Assembly (NCBI GenBank): GCA_964542765.1
Contig: CAZIVO010000040.1
Coordinates: 1-26,514 of the forward strand
DNA length: 26,514 bases
Source: CAZIVO01 sp964542765
GTDB taxonomy: Bacteria > Planctomycetota > UBA1135 > UBA2386
Direction: 5' to 3'
Shown: piece by piece, positions 1 to 8,250 of the stretch
Layout: each line of letters begins with the position of its first letter
Numbering within the stretch: the stretch's first letter is position 1
Notes under the pieces: model-generated
What the model was told of the DNA's origin: nothing
What the model saw: only the letters and a program-made list of their open reading frames with translations
The model's database searches: none
Position numbers and translations under genes: made by a program

Positions 1-402
1 GGTATCCCGACGGTGACGGCACCACCGAGCCCGTTCACAGGTTCGCCGGAGGTGGCATACCAAGATCGTATGGATGCTTCCAAGACCCTGATTCCGCTGC
101 TGCCCTTCGTTCCTGGGTTTGCGTTCTCCGAGATCGTGGCAGTCGACAATGATGGCAAGGGTCGGCAGTGGTCGATCATCGAGCAGGACAAGGATGTTGC
201 GACGGGTGCGAATACCGTGCAACTCCCCGATCTTGCGGGTTCGGGCACGACCGGGCTCGCCCCGGGAGCCTGGAAGATCCGGGTCGAGGATACGCTCATA
301 TACTCGTTCTCCTTCACCAACGACAAGTTCATGCTCTCGGCGCGCCGTCGGCAACCGGTGACCTTCGCCCGGTCGAAGCCGGAGGAATTTACCGTCAACT
401 GA
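1..402 (+). CDS. C-terminal end of an unknown protein (5' truncated)
   Basis: The frame is open from the first base and stops at 400-402, so this is probably the last 133 residues of a longer gene. A GTG at 13 is the first possible internal start but has no convincing ribosome binding site in view. The residues suggest a beta-rich, non-membrane domain, with alternating hydrophobic stretches such as FAFSEIVAVDNDGKGRQWSI and an APGAWKIRVEDTLIYSFSF segment. The end, RSKPEEFTVN, has no anchor or sorting signal. I do not recognise a family. The 248 bases to the next gene hold nothing I can name beyond a weak GC-rich inverted repeat near 403-436. Function is unassigned; that the stretch is coding is fairly likely from the open frame and high-GC codon use. 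Confidence 0.55.
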   Translation, partial: GIPTVTAPPSPFTGSPEVAYQDRMDASKTLIPLLPFVPGFAFSEIVAVDNDGKGRQWSIIEQDKDVATGANTVQLPDLAGSGTTGLAPGAWKIRVEDTLIYSFSFTNDKFMLSARRRQPVTFARSKPEEFTVN

Positions 403-650
403 AGGGGAGCTGTCGCCAAGACGCGGTTGCGCTCCTCTGTGGCGGTATCGACTTTGGTGCGTAATCTTGTCCTCTTGGCCGTGGCGGCGGCCCACGCGTA
501 AGTGATCGGAGCGTTGGCCCTTGCTCGAGAGACCGTTGAAGACTAGTCGAGTCCTGCTTGGCGTTGTCGTCGATCATCCCGTAGACTCTTGCCTGCTGGC
601 TGGGGCGGGACCGCCAGGGACTAACGACGATCAACTGGAAGGGAGCATCC

Positions 651-1283
651 ATGGCGGACTACACAGGCAAGGGAAGTTTTGGCGTTGTAATACTCGCTTT
701 TGTTGCGGCGTCTTGTCAGACCCCGGTACCGGAGATCACTTCCGGGCTGGATATATCGTCCGCACTGAGGGTGGGGCAACCGGCAGAGATCGTGGTTCTG
801 CCGCTCGTCGACGCATCTAAGAATCAGAACTTTACCGCCCAGTTGCGGGCGCATGCCCGCGTCGAGATAGCCAATGCGTTGATCGACAGACGATACACGT
901 CCCTTGCCAAGGGGTTTGTCGATACGGTGGTGGCTCGAGAAGCCGTGTCCATCGCGAACTCTTCGGTTGCCGATGCCGCCTACCTGGTGTCCGTGAAGGG
1001 AAGCTGGGATGAAGATGCTGTCCTGGGAATCCGTGTCGATCGCTGGGATGGCAGCCGTCTTAGAGACGGTGGCTTCCTCTATTTCGAGGCGGAGGTGACC
1101 ATGGTCGACAGCGGCACGGGCGAAACCCTTTGTTCCGGGCAGATTGCTGGCACGGTCAAGGCGGGCGGTGCCGGTGCGGCTCCGATCGCTGGATCGGCAC
1201 GGGTCATGGATGCGACCACTCAGTTTGCGCTCGCGATCATTGATCAGTTTCCTCGTCGCTGGCCGGGGAAGGGCAAGAACTAG
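651..1283 (+). CDS. small exported lipoprotein, GNA1162/LpoB-like in character
   Basis: This 210-residue protein starts at an ATG preceded by GGAAGGGA about 7 nt upstream. Residues 9-22 form a short hydrophobic signal ending in VAASC, a type II lipobox with the lipidated cysteine at 22, so the mature protein should be membrane-anchored. The mature part begins with VGQPAEIVVLPLVDASKNQ followed by a helix (LRAHARVEIANALIDRRYTSL). This arrangement resembles small periplasmic lipoproteins such as the GNA1162/DUF799 and LpoB-type families, in which a strand reading 'ivVlPl' precedes an amphipathic helix. That resemblance is by eye only. The C-terminal half is beta-rich and ends with a basic GKGKN tail. 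It lies 143 bases before the sulfatase start and may be co-transcribed with it. Role unknown. Confidence 0.75.
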   Translation: MADYTGKGSFGVVILAFVAASCQTPVPEITSGLDISSALRVGQPAEIVVLPLVDASKNQNFTAQLRAHARVEIANALIDRRYTSLAKGFVDTVVAREAVSIANSSVADAAYLVSVKGSWDEDAVLGIRVDRWDGSRLRDGGFLYFEAEVTMVDSGTGETLCSGQIAGTVKAGGAGAAPIAGSARVMDATTQFALAIIDQFPRRWPGKGKN

Positions 1284-1426
1284 ATTCGGGTCGCCCACGA
1301 TGAGTGGGATGTGTCGAGCCCGATGTCTGCAGATCTGCCAGACGGCGTGGACCTTGCGTTGCTTGGTTCCTTCTCGGAAAGGTTGCTGACCGAAGAGGCC
1401 TTGGTTCTCACGAAGATGGTGGGCCG

Positions 1427-2896
1427 ATGAACGCCACGGCGATGACGAGTAGTCGGTTGGGCCTTTCGATGTTCTGGGCCTTGTGTCTGATATCGGGCCT
1501 GAGCAGTTGTGTGACCCGGCAGCCACCGCCCAACATCGTGATCATTGTCAGCGACGATCAGGGCTATCGTGACCTGGGCTGTTTTGGCAGCGATGAGGTC
1601 AAGACGCCACATCTGGATCGGCTGGCCCGTGGGGGAGTCCGGCTGACCAGCTTTTACGTCAGCTGGCCGGCTTGCACGCCCAGTCGCGGCAGCCTTTTGA
1701 CGGGGCGTTACCCGCAACGCAACGGCGTCTACGACATGATTCGCAATGAGGCGCCGGACTATGGCAAGCGCTACGAACCGGCGGAATACGAGGTCTCTTT
1801 CGAGAGAATCGGTGGCATGGATACTCGAGAAGTGCTGCTGCCGGCCATGCTCGGTGAAGCCGGCTACGTGAACGGCATCTTCGGCAAGTGGGATCTGGGT
1901 TCGCTTCGCCGGTATCTGCCGCTGGCCCGTGGATTCGATGACTTCTACGGCTTTTGCAATACCGGCATCGACTACTTCACACACCAGCGATATGGCGCCT
2001 CGTCGATGTATCGCGATCATCAGCCGACCAGCGAGGACCAGGGAACCTACTGCACCACGCTTTTCGAACGCGAGGCGGTTCGTTTTCTCGAGCGCCATCA
2101 CCACCGCCCGTTTTTTCTCTATCTGCCGTTCAATGCTCCTCATGGTGCTTCCAGCCTTGATCCGGCGATCCGCGGGGCAGCCCAGGCCCCTGATGCCTAC
2201 AAGGCGATGTACCCACAACTACAGCAACAGCCTCAACTGGTGTCCGGCACTCGCTACGGCAAGACGGCCATGGTTCCCAGCCCTGCCAAGCGGCGTTTGG
2301 AATATCTCGCCTCGATCACCTGTATGGATGCCGCCATCGGTACTGTCCTGGATCTGCTCGACCAGCATGGGATTGCGGAGAATACGATCGTGATGTTCTT
2401 CTCTGACAACGGCGGTGGCGGCGGCGGTGACAATTCGCCGTTGCGCGGACGCAAGGGTCGGATGTTCGAGGGTGGAGTGCGCGTTCCTTGCATTGTTCGT
2501 TATCCGCGAAAAATTCCTGCGGGCGGTGAGAGTGATGCTTTCCTCACATCCTTGGAGATTCTTCCAACATTGCTGGCGGAGGTGGGTCTACCGATTCCAT
2601 CAAGTCTGACCCTCGATGGCTACGACATGATGGGTGTGCTGGCTTCTGGCGAGCCCTCCCCTCGAACGCAGATGTTCTGGCAGCGAAAGAATGATCGAGC
2701 GGTGCGGGTGGCCGACTGGAAATGGGTGGAGTCGGGTCACGGCACCGGCCTGTTCAATCTGGCCACGGACATCGGCGAGAAGACCGATCTGTCGAGGAAA
2801 CAACCGGCCCGGTTGACGGAGATGAAGCAGCACTTTTCTCGCTGGCGCACGGCCATGGACAATTGTCCTCCACGAGGTCCGTTTCGGGACTACTGA
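1427..2896 (+). CDS. lipoprotein sulfatase (arylsulfatase family)
   Basis: This 489-residue type I sulfatase should hydrolyse a sulfate ester outside the cytoplasm. The start is placed at ATG 1427, because residues 11-28 then form a lipoprotein signal ending in SGLSSC (Cys28); the frame is open further upstream but encodes no signal there. IVIIVSDDQGYRDLG (residues 37-51) supplies the metal-binding aspartates. C83-T-P-S-R is the sulfatase signature whose cysteine is converted to formylglycine by a maturation enzyme. GKWDLG and FFSDNGGGGGGDNSPLRGRKG are further conserved family blocks. Length is normal for the family. The substrate (sulfated polysaccharide, mucin or other) cannot be told from sequence. 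No formylglycine-generating enzyme lies in this window, so maturation must depend on a gene elsewhere. Confidence 0.93.
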   Translation: MNATAMTSSRLGLSMFWALCLISGLSSCVTRQPPPNIVIIVSDDQGYRDLGCFGSDEVKTPHLDRLARGGVRLTSFYVSWPACTPSRGSLLTGRYPQRNGVYDMIRNEAPDYGKRYEPAEYEVSFERIGGMDTREVLLPAMLGEAGYVNGIFGKWDLGSLRRYLPLARGFDDFYGFCNTGIDYFTHQRYGASSMYRDHQPTSEDQGTYCTTLFEREAVRFLERHHHRPFFLYLPFNAPHGASSLDPAIRGAAQAPDAYKAMYPQLQQQPQLVSGTRYGKTAMVPSPAKRRLEYLASITCMDAAIGTVLDLLDQHGIAENTIVMFFSDNGGGGGGDNSPLRGRKGRMFEGGVRVPCIVRYPRKIPAGGESDAFLTSLEILPTLLAEVGLPIPSSLTLDGYDMMGVLASGEPSPRTQMFWQRKNDRAVRVADWKWVESGHGTGLFNLATDIGEKTDLSRKQPARLTEMKQHFSRWRTAMDNCPPRGPFRDY

Positions 2897-3007
2897 TTCG
2901 GGCCCTCTCCGTGCAGCTTTTGATCGGTGTTGCGAGCTCAGATCTCGCTCCTGCTTGTCTATGTGGCTACCTGTGAATTCCTCGCCGTGACCCACCGGGA
3001 GGAAGTC

Positions 3008-3048
3008 TTGGACATAAGATATTTATTCATAGGAAGATATGAGATAAC
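3008..3048 (+). promoter_or_regulatory. AT-rich patch, candidate promoter for rpsO-pnp
   Basis: The 324-base spacer between the sulfatase and rpsO is GC-rich except for this AT-rich stretch. TTGGAC at 3008-3013 could act as a -35 element, with TAGGAA (3030-3035) 16 bases downstream as a poor -10. Neither is a strong consensus match, so the assignment rests mainly on local base composition and position. I see nothing else supportable in 2897-3220. Confidence 0.28.
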
Positions 3049-3220
3049 CCCCGAGATTTCCGGCGGTGAATGAGGTGGCAGGACATCCTTGTCATCCTCT
3101 TTGGGTCGCGCTACAGTCCCGCGCCTTCAGCCCCGCCACATCGGTGGGCCGACCGCGAATCCGGAGCGCCCTGGCTCTGGGCCGCAGGTTTTGTGACAGA
3201 TGAGAGAAAGAATCAGGGAT

Positions 3221-3490
3221 ATGGCTATTTCCAACGAACATCGCCGAGAGCTCATCTCCGACCACAAGATCCACGATACGGACAGTGGTTCCCCGGAGGT
3301 GCAGATCGCCCTATTGACCGAAGGCATCCGATCCTTGACGGAGCACATGAAGACGCACCGCAAGGATTATCATTCTCGCCAAGGACTCTTGAGAAAAGTG
3401 AGTCGGCGGAACAGGTTGCTTGGCTATCTGAGCCGCTTCGACCGCGCGCGCTATCTTGAGATCATCAAGAAGCTCGGGTTGCGGCGCTGA
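3221..3490 (+). CDS. rpsO: 30S ribosomal protein S15
   Basis: This 89-residue protein is a full-length S15, which binds 16S rRNA in the central domain and nucleates the small-subunit platform. The family landmarks are all present: DTDSGSPEVQIALLT, LTEHMKTHRKDYHSRQGLL, VSRRNRLLGYL and the ending YLEIIKKLGLRR. The start is set at ATG 3221 rather than the frame's earlier codon at 3200, because it yields MAISNEHRRELI and the standard length; the preceding bases include a purine-rich GAGAGAAAGAATCAGGGA tract that can serve as ribosome binding site. pnp follows 170 bases later, the classic rpsO-pnp order. In E. coli both genes are autoregulated through their leaders; I cannot identify an S15-binding pseudoknot here. 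Confidence 0.97.
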   Translation: MAISNEHRRELISDHKIHDTDSGSPEVQIALLTEGIRSLTEHMKTHRKDYHSRQGLLRKVSRRNRLLGYLSRFDRARYLEIIKKLGLRR

Positions 3491-3584
3491 CGCGAACGAA
3501 ACCGACAGTTTCAGCAGTATACCGCTCTTTGAAGCAAGGCGTGGCGGGCATGGAGCCTGCCGCAATCAATGTGTTAGTCGTGGC

Positions 3585-3617
3585 GGGCTCGTGGACCAAG
3601 TAGGTCCGGCTCTGCCC
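3585..3617 (+). promoter_or_regulatory. stem-loop in the pnp leader
   Basis: GGACC at 3593-3597 pairs with GGTCC at 3603-3607 around the loop AAGTA. An outer GGGC (3585-3588) can pair with GCCC (3614-3617) across an internal loop. It sits about 45 bases before the pnp start. In enterobacteria the pnp leader carries an RNase III-processed hairpin used for autoregulation. That role here is only inference; it might equally be an rpsO mRNA-end structure. Confidence 0.3.
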
Positions 3618-3660
3618 CCGGGTGCGAAGGCATTCGGATTGAAGAAGAAGAAGAAAGAAC

Positions 3661-6600
3661 ATGGCAACGAAGAAGAAGGCGTCCACCCAAAAGCGTGGCG
3701 CAGCGGCCAGAAGGCCTGCAGGTAAGAAGAAAACTCAGTCAAGAACGAAGAAAGAGCCCCCCAAGAAGCGCGGGGCAACAAGGAGTTCGAGCAGGAAGCT
3801 CAAGCGGCCGGCAGCAGCGCTCCCTCCGGCGGCGGACATGTCTTTTGAGGCTGTTCGTGTCGAGAGAGAGATCGCCGGGCGCACCTTGACGCTCGAGACC
3901 AGCCGCATGGCCAAGCAAGCCGATGGTGCCGTTGTGGCGACCTACGGCGAAACCGTCGTTCTGAGCACCGCTCAAAGTTCGAAGGGTCGCGATGACATCG
4001 ATTGGTTCCCGCTCACCGTGGACTATCGCGAGCGGCCGGCGGCCGCGGGCAAGATTCCTGGCGGGTTCTTCAAGCGCGAGGCCCGTCCGACCGCCAAGGA
4101 GATCCTCGGCTGCCGGATCATCGACCGGGCGATCCGCCCGCTCTTCCCCGATGGCTACAAGAACGAGGTGCAGGTTCTGTCACTCGTTCTTGCGAGTGAT
4201 CTCGAGCAAGAATCGGAAATCATCGGCGCCATTGCCTGCTTTGCTGCTCTGGCAATCAGTTCCATTCCGCACGAGAAGATCCTCGGGGCTTGCCGGATTG
4301 GTTTGATCGACGAAGAACTCTGCGTCAATCCGACCTGGACGCAACTCCAGTCGGAGGAGAACAACCTCAACCTGACAGTGGTCGCTCATGACAGCGCGGT
4401 CGTCATGGTCGAAGCCGGTGCCAAGGAGGTTTCCGAAGAGACCTTGCTCGAAGCGCTCGAGCTTGCCCACGAAGTCTGTCGCGATGTTGCCGAACTGATC
4501 GGAGACCTCGTGGATGCTGCCGGTAAGGAGAAACAGGAATTCCACCCACCCGAGCGCGACACCCGCCTGGACAGTCGCATCGAGAAGGACTTCGGCGACA
4601 TGTTGAAGGCTGCGCCTTCGATAGGTGCGACCAAGAAGGATCGTGGAGAATCCAAGTCGGCTGCGAAGGCAGAGGTTCTCGAAGCCTTTGCGCTATCGGA
4701 GAAGGCCCCCGCCGATGAAGTCAGGGCGCACAACAAGTATGTCGGCATGGTGTGTGGTGAACTCATGGACCTTGGCGAGCGCGAGGCCATCCTCGATGGT
4801 CGGCGAACCGATGGTCGGGATAGCACAACGATCCGCGCGATCACGCCCGAAGTCGCGGTCTTGCCGCGGGTCCACGGATCATCCCTGTTCACGCGGGGTG
4901 AGACGCAGGCGCTTGTGACCGCCACTCTCGGGACGCCCGAAGATCGGCAGATGATCGATGGGATCTATCCTGAGCCGGACAAGCGTTTCCTTCTGCACTA
5001 CAACTTCCCACCGTTCAGCGTCGGTGAGGTCAAGCGTTTCGGTTTTGTTGGTCGTCGTGAGATTGGTCACGGTGCTTTGGCCGAGCGTTCGCTGGATCCG
5101 ATTTTGCCGTCGCATGAGGACTTCCCTTACACGATCCGGTTGACTTCAGAGATCCTCGAGTCGAACGGGTCATCGTCGATGGCCACCGTCTGCGGTTCGA
5201 CGCTGGCGATGATGGATGCGGGTGTGCCGATCCGGCAGCCCGTCGCTGGCATTGCCATGGGTCTTGTCATGGACGGCGATGATGTCGCGATTTTGTCGGA
5301 CATCCTCGGGTCCGAAGATCATTGCGGCGACATGGATTTCAAGGTTGCCGGCACCCAGCATGGCATCACCGCCTTGCAGATGGACATCAAGTGTGAGGGC
5401 TTGTCGCGCGAGATTCTCGAGGATGCCCTCGAGCAGGCGTGTGAGGGCCGAAAGCATATTCTGCGCGAGATGTTGTCGGCGATCCGTTCACCTCGCGGCG
5501 ACCTCAGCCAGCATGCACCACGCATGGAGACCTTGATGATTCCGGTCGAGAAGATCGGCGCCATCATCGGTCCTGGTGGCTCGGTTATTCGGAAGATGCA
5601 AGAAGAGTTCGATGTCCGGGTCAATGTTCAAAACGATGGCACCGTAACGGTTTCCGGAGTTGGCGGACCTGGAGTCGAGGGCTGTCTGCAGCGTGTCCGC
5701 GACATGACGGCCGAGGTCGAACTGAACACCGTCTACAAGGGTAGGGTGACCTCCATCAAGGAGTTTGGCGCCTTCGTCGAGATCTTGCCGGGCCAGGAAG
5801 GCATGTGCCACGTTTCCGAACTGGATGTCGAGTTCGTCCGTTCGGTCACCGATGTCGTGCGGATTGGCGATGAGATCGAAGTCAAGGTCATCGAAATCGA
5901 TGATTTCGGTAAGGTGAGGCTCAGCCGCAAGGCTGCCTTGATCGATGCCGGAGCGGAAGTGCCTGCCGATAGTGGACGTGGTGACCGTGGCCCGAGCCGT
6001 GACCGAGGCGACCGTGGTCCGAGCCGCGACCGTGGCGACCGTGGCCCGAGTCGTGATCGTGATGACCGCGGTCCGCGCGGCGATCGAGGCGACCGTGGCC
6101 CGAGCCGNNNNNNNNNNNNNNNNNNNNNNNNNNNNNNNNNNNNNNNNNNNNNNNNNNNNNNNNNNNNNNNNNNNNNNNNNNNNNNNNNNNNNNNNNNNNN
6201 NNNNNNNATCGAGGCGACCGTGGCCCGAGCCGTGACCGTGGCGATCGTGGCCCGAGTCGTGATCGTGATGACCGCGGTCCGCGCGGCGACCGTGGCGACC
6301 GTGGCCCGAGTCGTGACCGTGATGATCGCGGCCCGAGCCGTGATCGTGATGACCGCGGTCCGCGCGGCGATCGAGGCGACCGTGGCCCGAGCCGCGACCG
6401 TGATGATCGCGGCCCGAGCCGGGACCGTGGCGACCGTGGCCCGAGCCGTGATCGTGGTCCGCGCAGAGACCGTGATGACCGAGGTCCGAGCCGTGACCGT
6501 GGCGACCGTGGTCCGCGCAGAGACCGTGATGACCGAGGTCCGCGCGGCGATCGAGGCGACCGTGGCCCGAGCCGCGACCGTGATGATCGCGGCCCGAGCC

Positions 6601-6752
6601 GGGACCGTGGCGACCGTGGCCCGAGCCGAGACCGTGGTTCGCGCAGCGATGGAGGCGACCGAGGTCCACGCAGTGATCGCGAAGATCGTCCTTCTCGTTC
6701 GTCGGGAATCGACGATCGTCTCGAAAACCCGAGGGATGTGTTCAGGGACTGA
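3661..6752 (+). CDS. pnp: polynucleotide phosphorylase with basic N-tail and RGDRGPSRDR repeat tail (interrupted by scaffold gap)
   Basis: PNPase degrades RNA phosphorolytically from the 3' end in the cytoplasm. The ATG at 3661 follows a purine-rich GAAGAAGAAAGAAC tract. Residues 1-59 are a Lys/Arg-rich extension; the core begins at MSFEAVRVERE (60). Two RNase PH folds follow, with catalytic residues D553, D559 and K561 in EDHCGDMDFKVAG (E. coli D486, D492, K494). Then come a KH domain with G637PGG and an S1 domain at about 691-760 (GRVTSIKEFGAFVEILPGQEG). From about 765 the protein is almost entirely R, G, D, P and S repeats. The 100-N gap at 6108-6207 puts the two halves in different frames. 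Continuing in the repeat's frame (6210 onwards) gives RGPSRDR-type repeats to a stop at 6750-6752, ending RLENPRDVFRD. Collapsing the gap and the duplicated 25 nt gives 988 residues, versus about 700 usually. An uncorrected frame running to 6816 is an artefact. Confidence 0.95.
5977..6690 (+). repeat. pnp: tandem RGDRGPSRD-type coding repeats in the PNPase tail
   Basis: Short units of about 24-30 bases encode variants of RGDRGPSRDR, RDDRGPRGD and RGPRRDRDD and fill the 3' third of pnp. The tail alternates arginine with aspartate/glycine, so it is charge-patterned and almost surely disordered. DNA identity between units is very high, and the same bases are open in other frames on both strands, which creates spurious long frames. 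The repeat is the obvious cause of the scaffold break inside it, so the true copy number is uncertain. Confidence 0.9.
6108..6207. other. 100-N scaffold gap inside pnp repeat
   Basis: Exactly 100 N. The last 25 bases before it (6083-6107) are identical to the first 25 after it (6208-6232), as expected if two overlapping contigs were joined with a placeholder. Removing N100 plus one 25-nt copy (125 nt) restores the pnp frame exactly. Confidence 0.97.
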
Positions 6753-6781
6753 GGAGCGCGTGTCGACCGTTCGGAAAGCCC

Positions 6782-6829
6782 GGAGATCTCACGATCTCCC
6801 AGGCTGCCTGGCGTGAGGTTTCCCGCGGG
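6782..6829 (+). terminator. hairpin cluster after pnp
   Basis: About 30 bases after the corrected pnp stop, GGAGAT (6782-6787) pairs with ATCTCC (6794-6799). CCAGG-CTG-CCTGG (6799-6811) forms a second, mutually exclusive hairpin, followed by the palindrome TCCCGCGGGA. No T-run follows, so this is either a mRNA 3'-end stabiliser or a non-canonical terminator. The rest of 6753-6977 shows nothing else. Confidence 0.35.
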
Positions 6830-6977
6830 AGACGGCGTGAATCCTTGAATGGATGGTTGGCTGCGGTGGAGAGTTGCCGCAGCCGCCATCTCATGTGCGC
6901 AAGCTGGTTTTCGCCCTCTATGATGAGCCCGAGATCGCTGTATCCCTTCGATGCTCGATGCTTACCAAAGGATAGAA

Positions 6978-8129
6978 ATGTCCGAGATGATGTATGTCAT
7001 GTCCCGCCCCTGTCTCCTTGCTCTGATCAGCGCCTTGCTCGGCTGCAACCTTGCCATGGCGCAGAGCCGGCGTGAGCAGGAGCGGCGACCCCGGCCGATA
7101 TCCGTGGTGGAGGTGCTCGATCTCGATCGTGACGGGGAAATCTCGGCCGAAGAACTTGCTCGAGCCGGCGCTTCCCTGAAGAAGCTCGATCGCAACGGTG
7201 ATGGGCGCCTCGATCGCGATGAACTTCGTGTCGAGTCATCACGCACACGCAGTCGAGAGCGGCGATCGTCCAAAGAATCGTCGTCCACCGAGCTTGCTGC
7301 ACCACCTCAAACCTTGGTCGCTGGCGTGCACCGGATAGGTATCGAGCACGAGGGCAAGACGCGCGGGATGATCATCCATGTGCCGGCCGACTATGACTCG
7401 GCCAAGAGCTATCCGGTGGTGTTCGGTTTTCACGGTGCCGGTGGGCCGATGGAGGGTTTCCATCGCCGACTCTCGCCGCTGGTCGAACGTGGCGAGATCA
7501 TCAGCGTGTCGCCCCAAGGGCTCGGCGAGAACCCGCGTGGTGTCACCGGCTTCAATGCCTTCCCGCGATGCACCTTGACGAAGGCCGATGATGTCGGGCT
7601 GGTAAAGAAGGTCGTGGCCTATCTGCAGAAGAGCGCGAGTATCGACAACTCGCGGTGCTACGCCACGGGCGGTTCCAACGGCGGCATCTTCTGTTATCGC
7701 CTGGCGCTCGAGACCGATCTCTTCGCGGCGATCGCACCCTTGCGTGCGGGCATGTTGCATCGCCATCCCCTTCCTGAGGCTCGTCCGCACCTGTCGATCT
7801 TCCATGCCCACGGCACCGAGGATGAGGCTTTGCCCTTCGAGGGTGGCCGGGCAGCACGTGATGAGGTCTTCCATTCCGCGCGCCAGACCCTGGCCTTGTG
7901 GGCGAAGAACCATGGCGTGAAGGTCGATCCGGTCAGTGAGCATCTGGCCGATGAGATCGAACTGGTCCGCTACGCGCGCGGGAAGGACCCCTTCGAGTTG
8001 ACTCTGTGCATCCTCGAGGGCGAGGGCCATCGCCTCGGCCGTGAGACCGTCAGCAAGGTCGACGCCATGGTTTGGGAGTTTCTCCGGCGCCAGCGCAAGG
8101 CTCCCCGAAGCGTGCGCGACGGGCGCTGA
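6978..8129 (+). CDS. secreted EF-hand / LpqC-type esterase (polyhydroxybutyrate depolymerase-feruloyl esterase family)
   Basis: This 383-residue exported alpha/beta hydrolase starts at ATG 6978, which follows AAAGGATAG. Residues about 11-28 form a signal peptide ending AMA-Q. Two EF-hand-like calcium loops follow, D48LDRDGEISAEEL and D71RNGDGRLDRDEL, then a Ser/Arg-rich linker of about 25 residues. The hydrolase domain contains VVFGFHGAGGP (oxyanion region) and GGS233NGG, the nucleophile elbow. D282 in HGTEDEALPF and H351 in GEGHRLG complete a plausible triad. The domain resembles the LpqC/poly(3-hydroxybutyrate) depolymerase and feruloyl esterase group, so an ester in a polymer or plant/algal polysaccharide is a likely substrate; the actual one is unknown. 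Linking a dockerin-like EF-hand pair to the enzyme's N-terminus is the unusual point. It stands alone between pnp and the kinase gene. Confidence 0.85.
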   Translation: MSEMMYVMSRPCLLALISALLGCNLAMAQSRREQERRPRPISVVEVLDLDRDGEISAEELARAGASLKKLDRNGDGRLDRDELRVESSRTRSRERRSSKESSSTELAAPPQTLVAGVHRIGIEHEGKTRGMIIHVPADYDSAKSYPVVFGFHGAGGPMEGFHRRLSPLVERGEIISVSPQGLGENPRGVTGFNAFPRCTLTKADDVGLVKKVVAYLQKSASIDNSRCYATGGSNGGIFCYRLALETDLFAAIAPLRAGMLHRHPLPEARPHLSIFHAHGTEDEALPFEGGRAARDEVFHSARQTLALWAKNHGVKVDPVSEHLADEIELVRYARGKDPFELTLCILEGEGHRLGRETVSKVDAMVWEFLRRQRKAPRSVRDGR

Positions 8130-8250
8130 CTCGCTTTCGAGGTTGTGCGCAGATCTGGCCGACTTCGTGTTCGGTGTGCGTGTTGCGAACTGGTTGATGT
8201 TCTCGCCGGAGCGGTGGATCGGTGGGCGAGGTCGGGGAGAATAGGCGGCC

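Noticed and set aside
621..1526. 301-codon minus-strand frame opposite the small lipoprotein
   Set aside because: Antisense to a gene with a ribosome binding site, signal and lipobox; the product has no recognisable motifs.
1280..2218. 312-codon minus-strand frame opposite the sulfatase
   Set aside because: Antisense shadow of a well-supported sulfatase; no family features.
5977..6690. CRISPR-like or non-coding tandem array
   Set aside because: The repeats are contiguous without unique spacers and remain in frame with pnp as RGDRGPSRDR protein repeats.
6753..6816. PNPase extending to a stop at 6816 (1051-residue reading)
   Set aside because: That frame appears only because of the 100-N placeholder. 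After the gap it reads an Ala/Val-rich translation of the repeat in the wrong frame, whereas the RGDRGPSRD frame stops at 6752.
5488..6889. Long minus-strand frames (393 and 322 codons) rich in His/Gly or Arg/Ser/Pro repeats
   Set aside because: They are antisense shadows of the pnp tail; the repeat's base composition keeps several frames open, and they have no start signals or recognisable domains.
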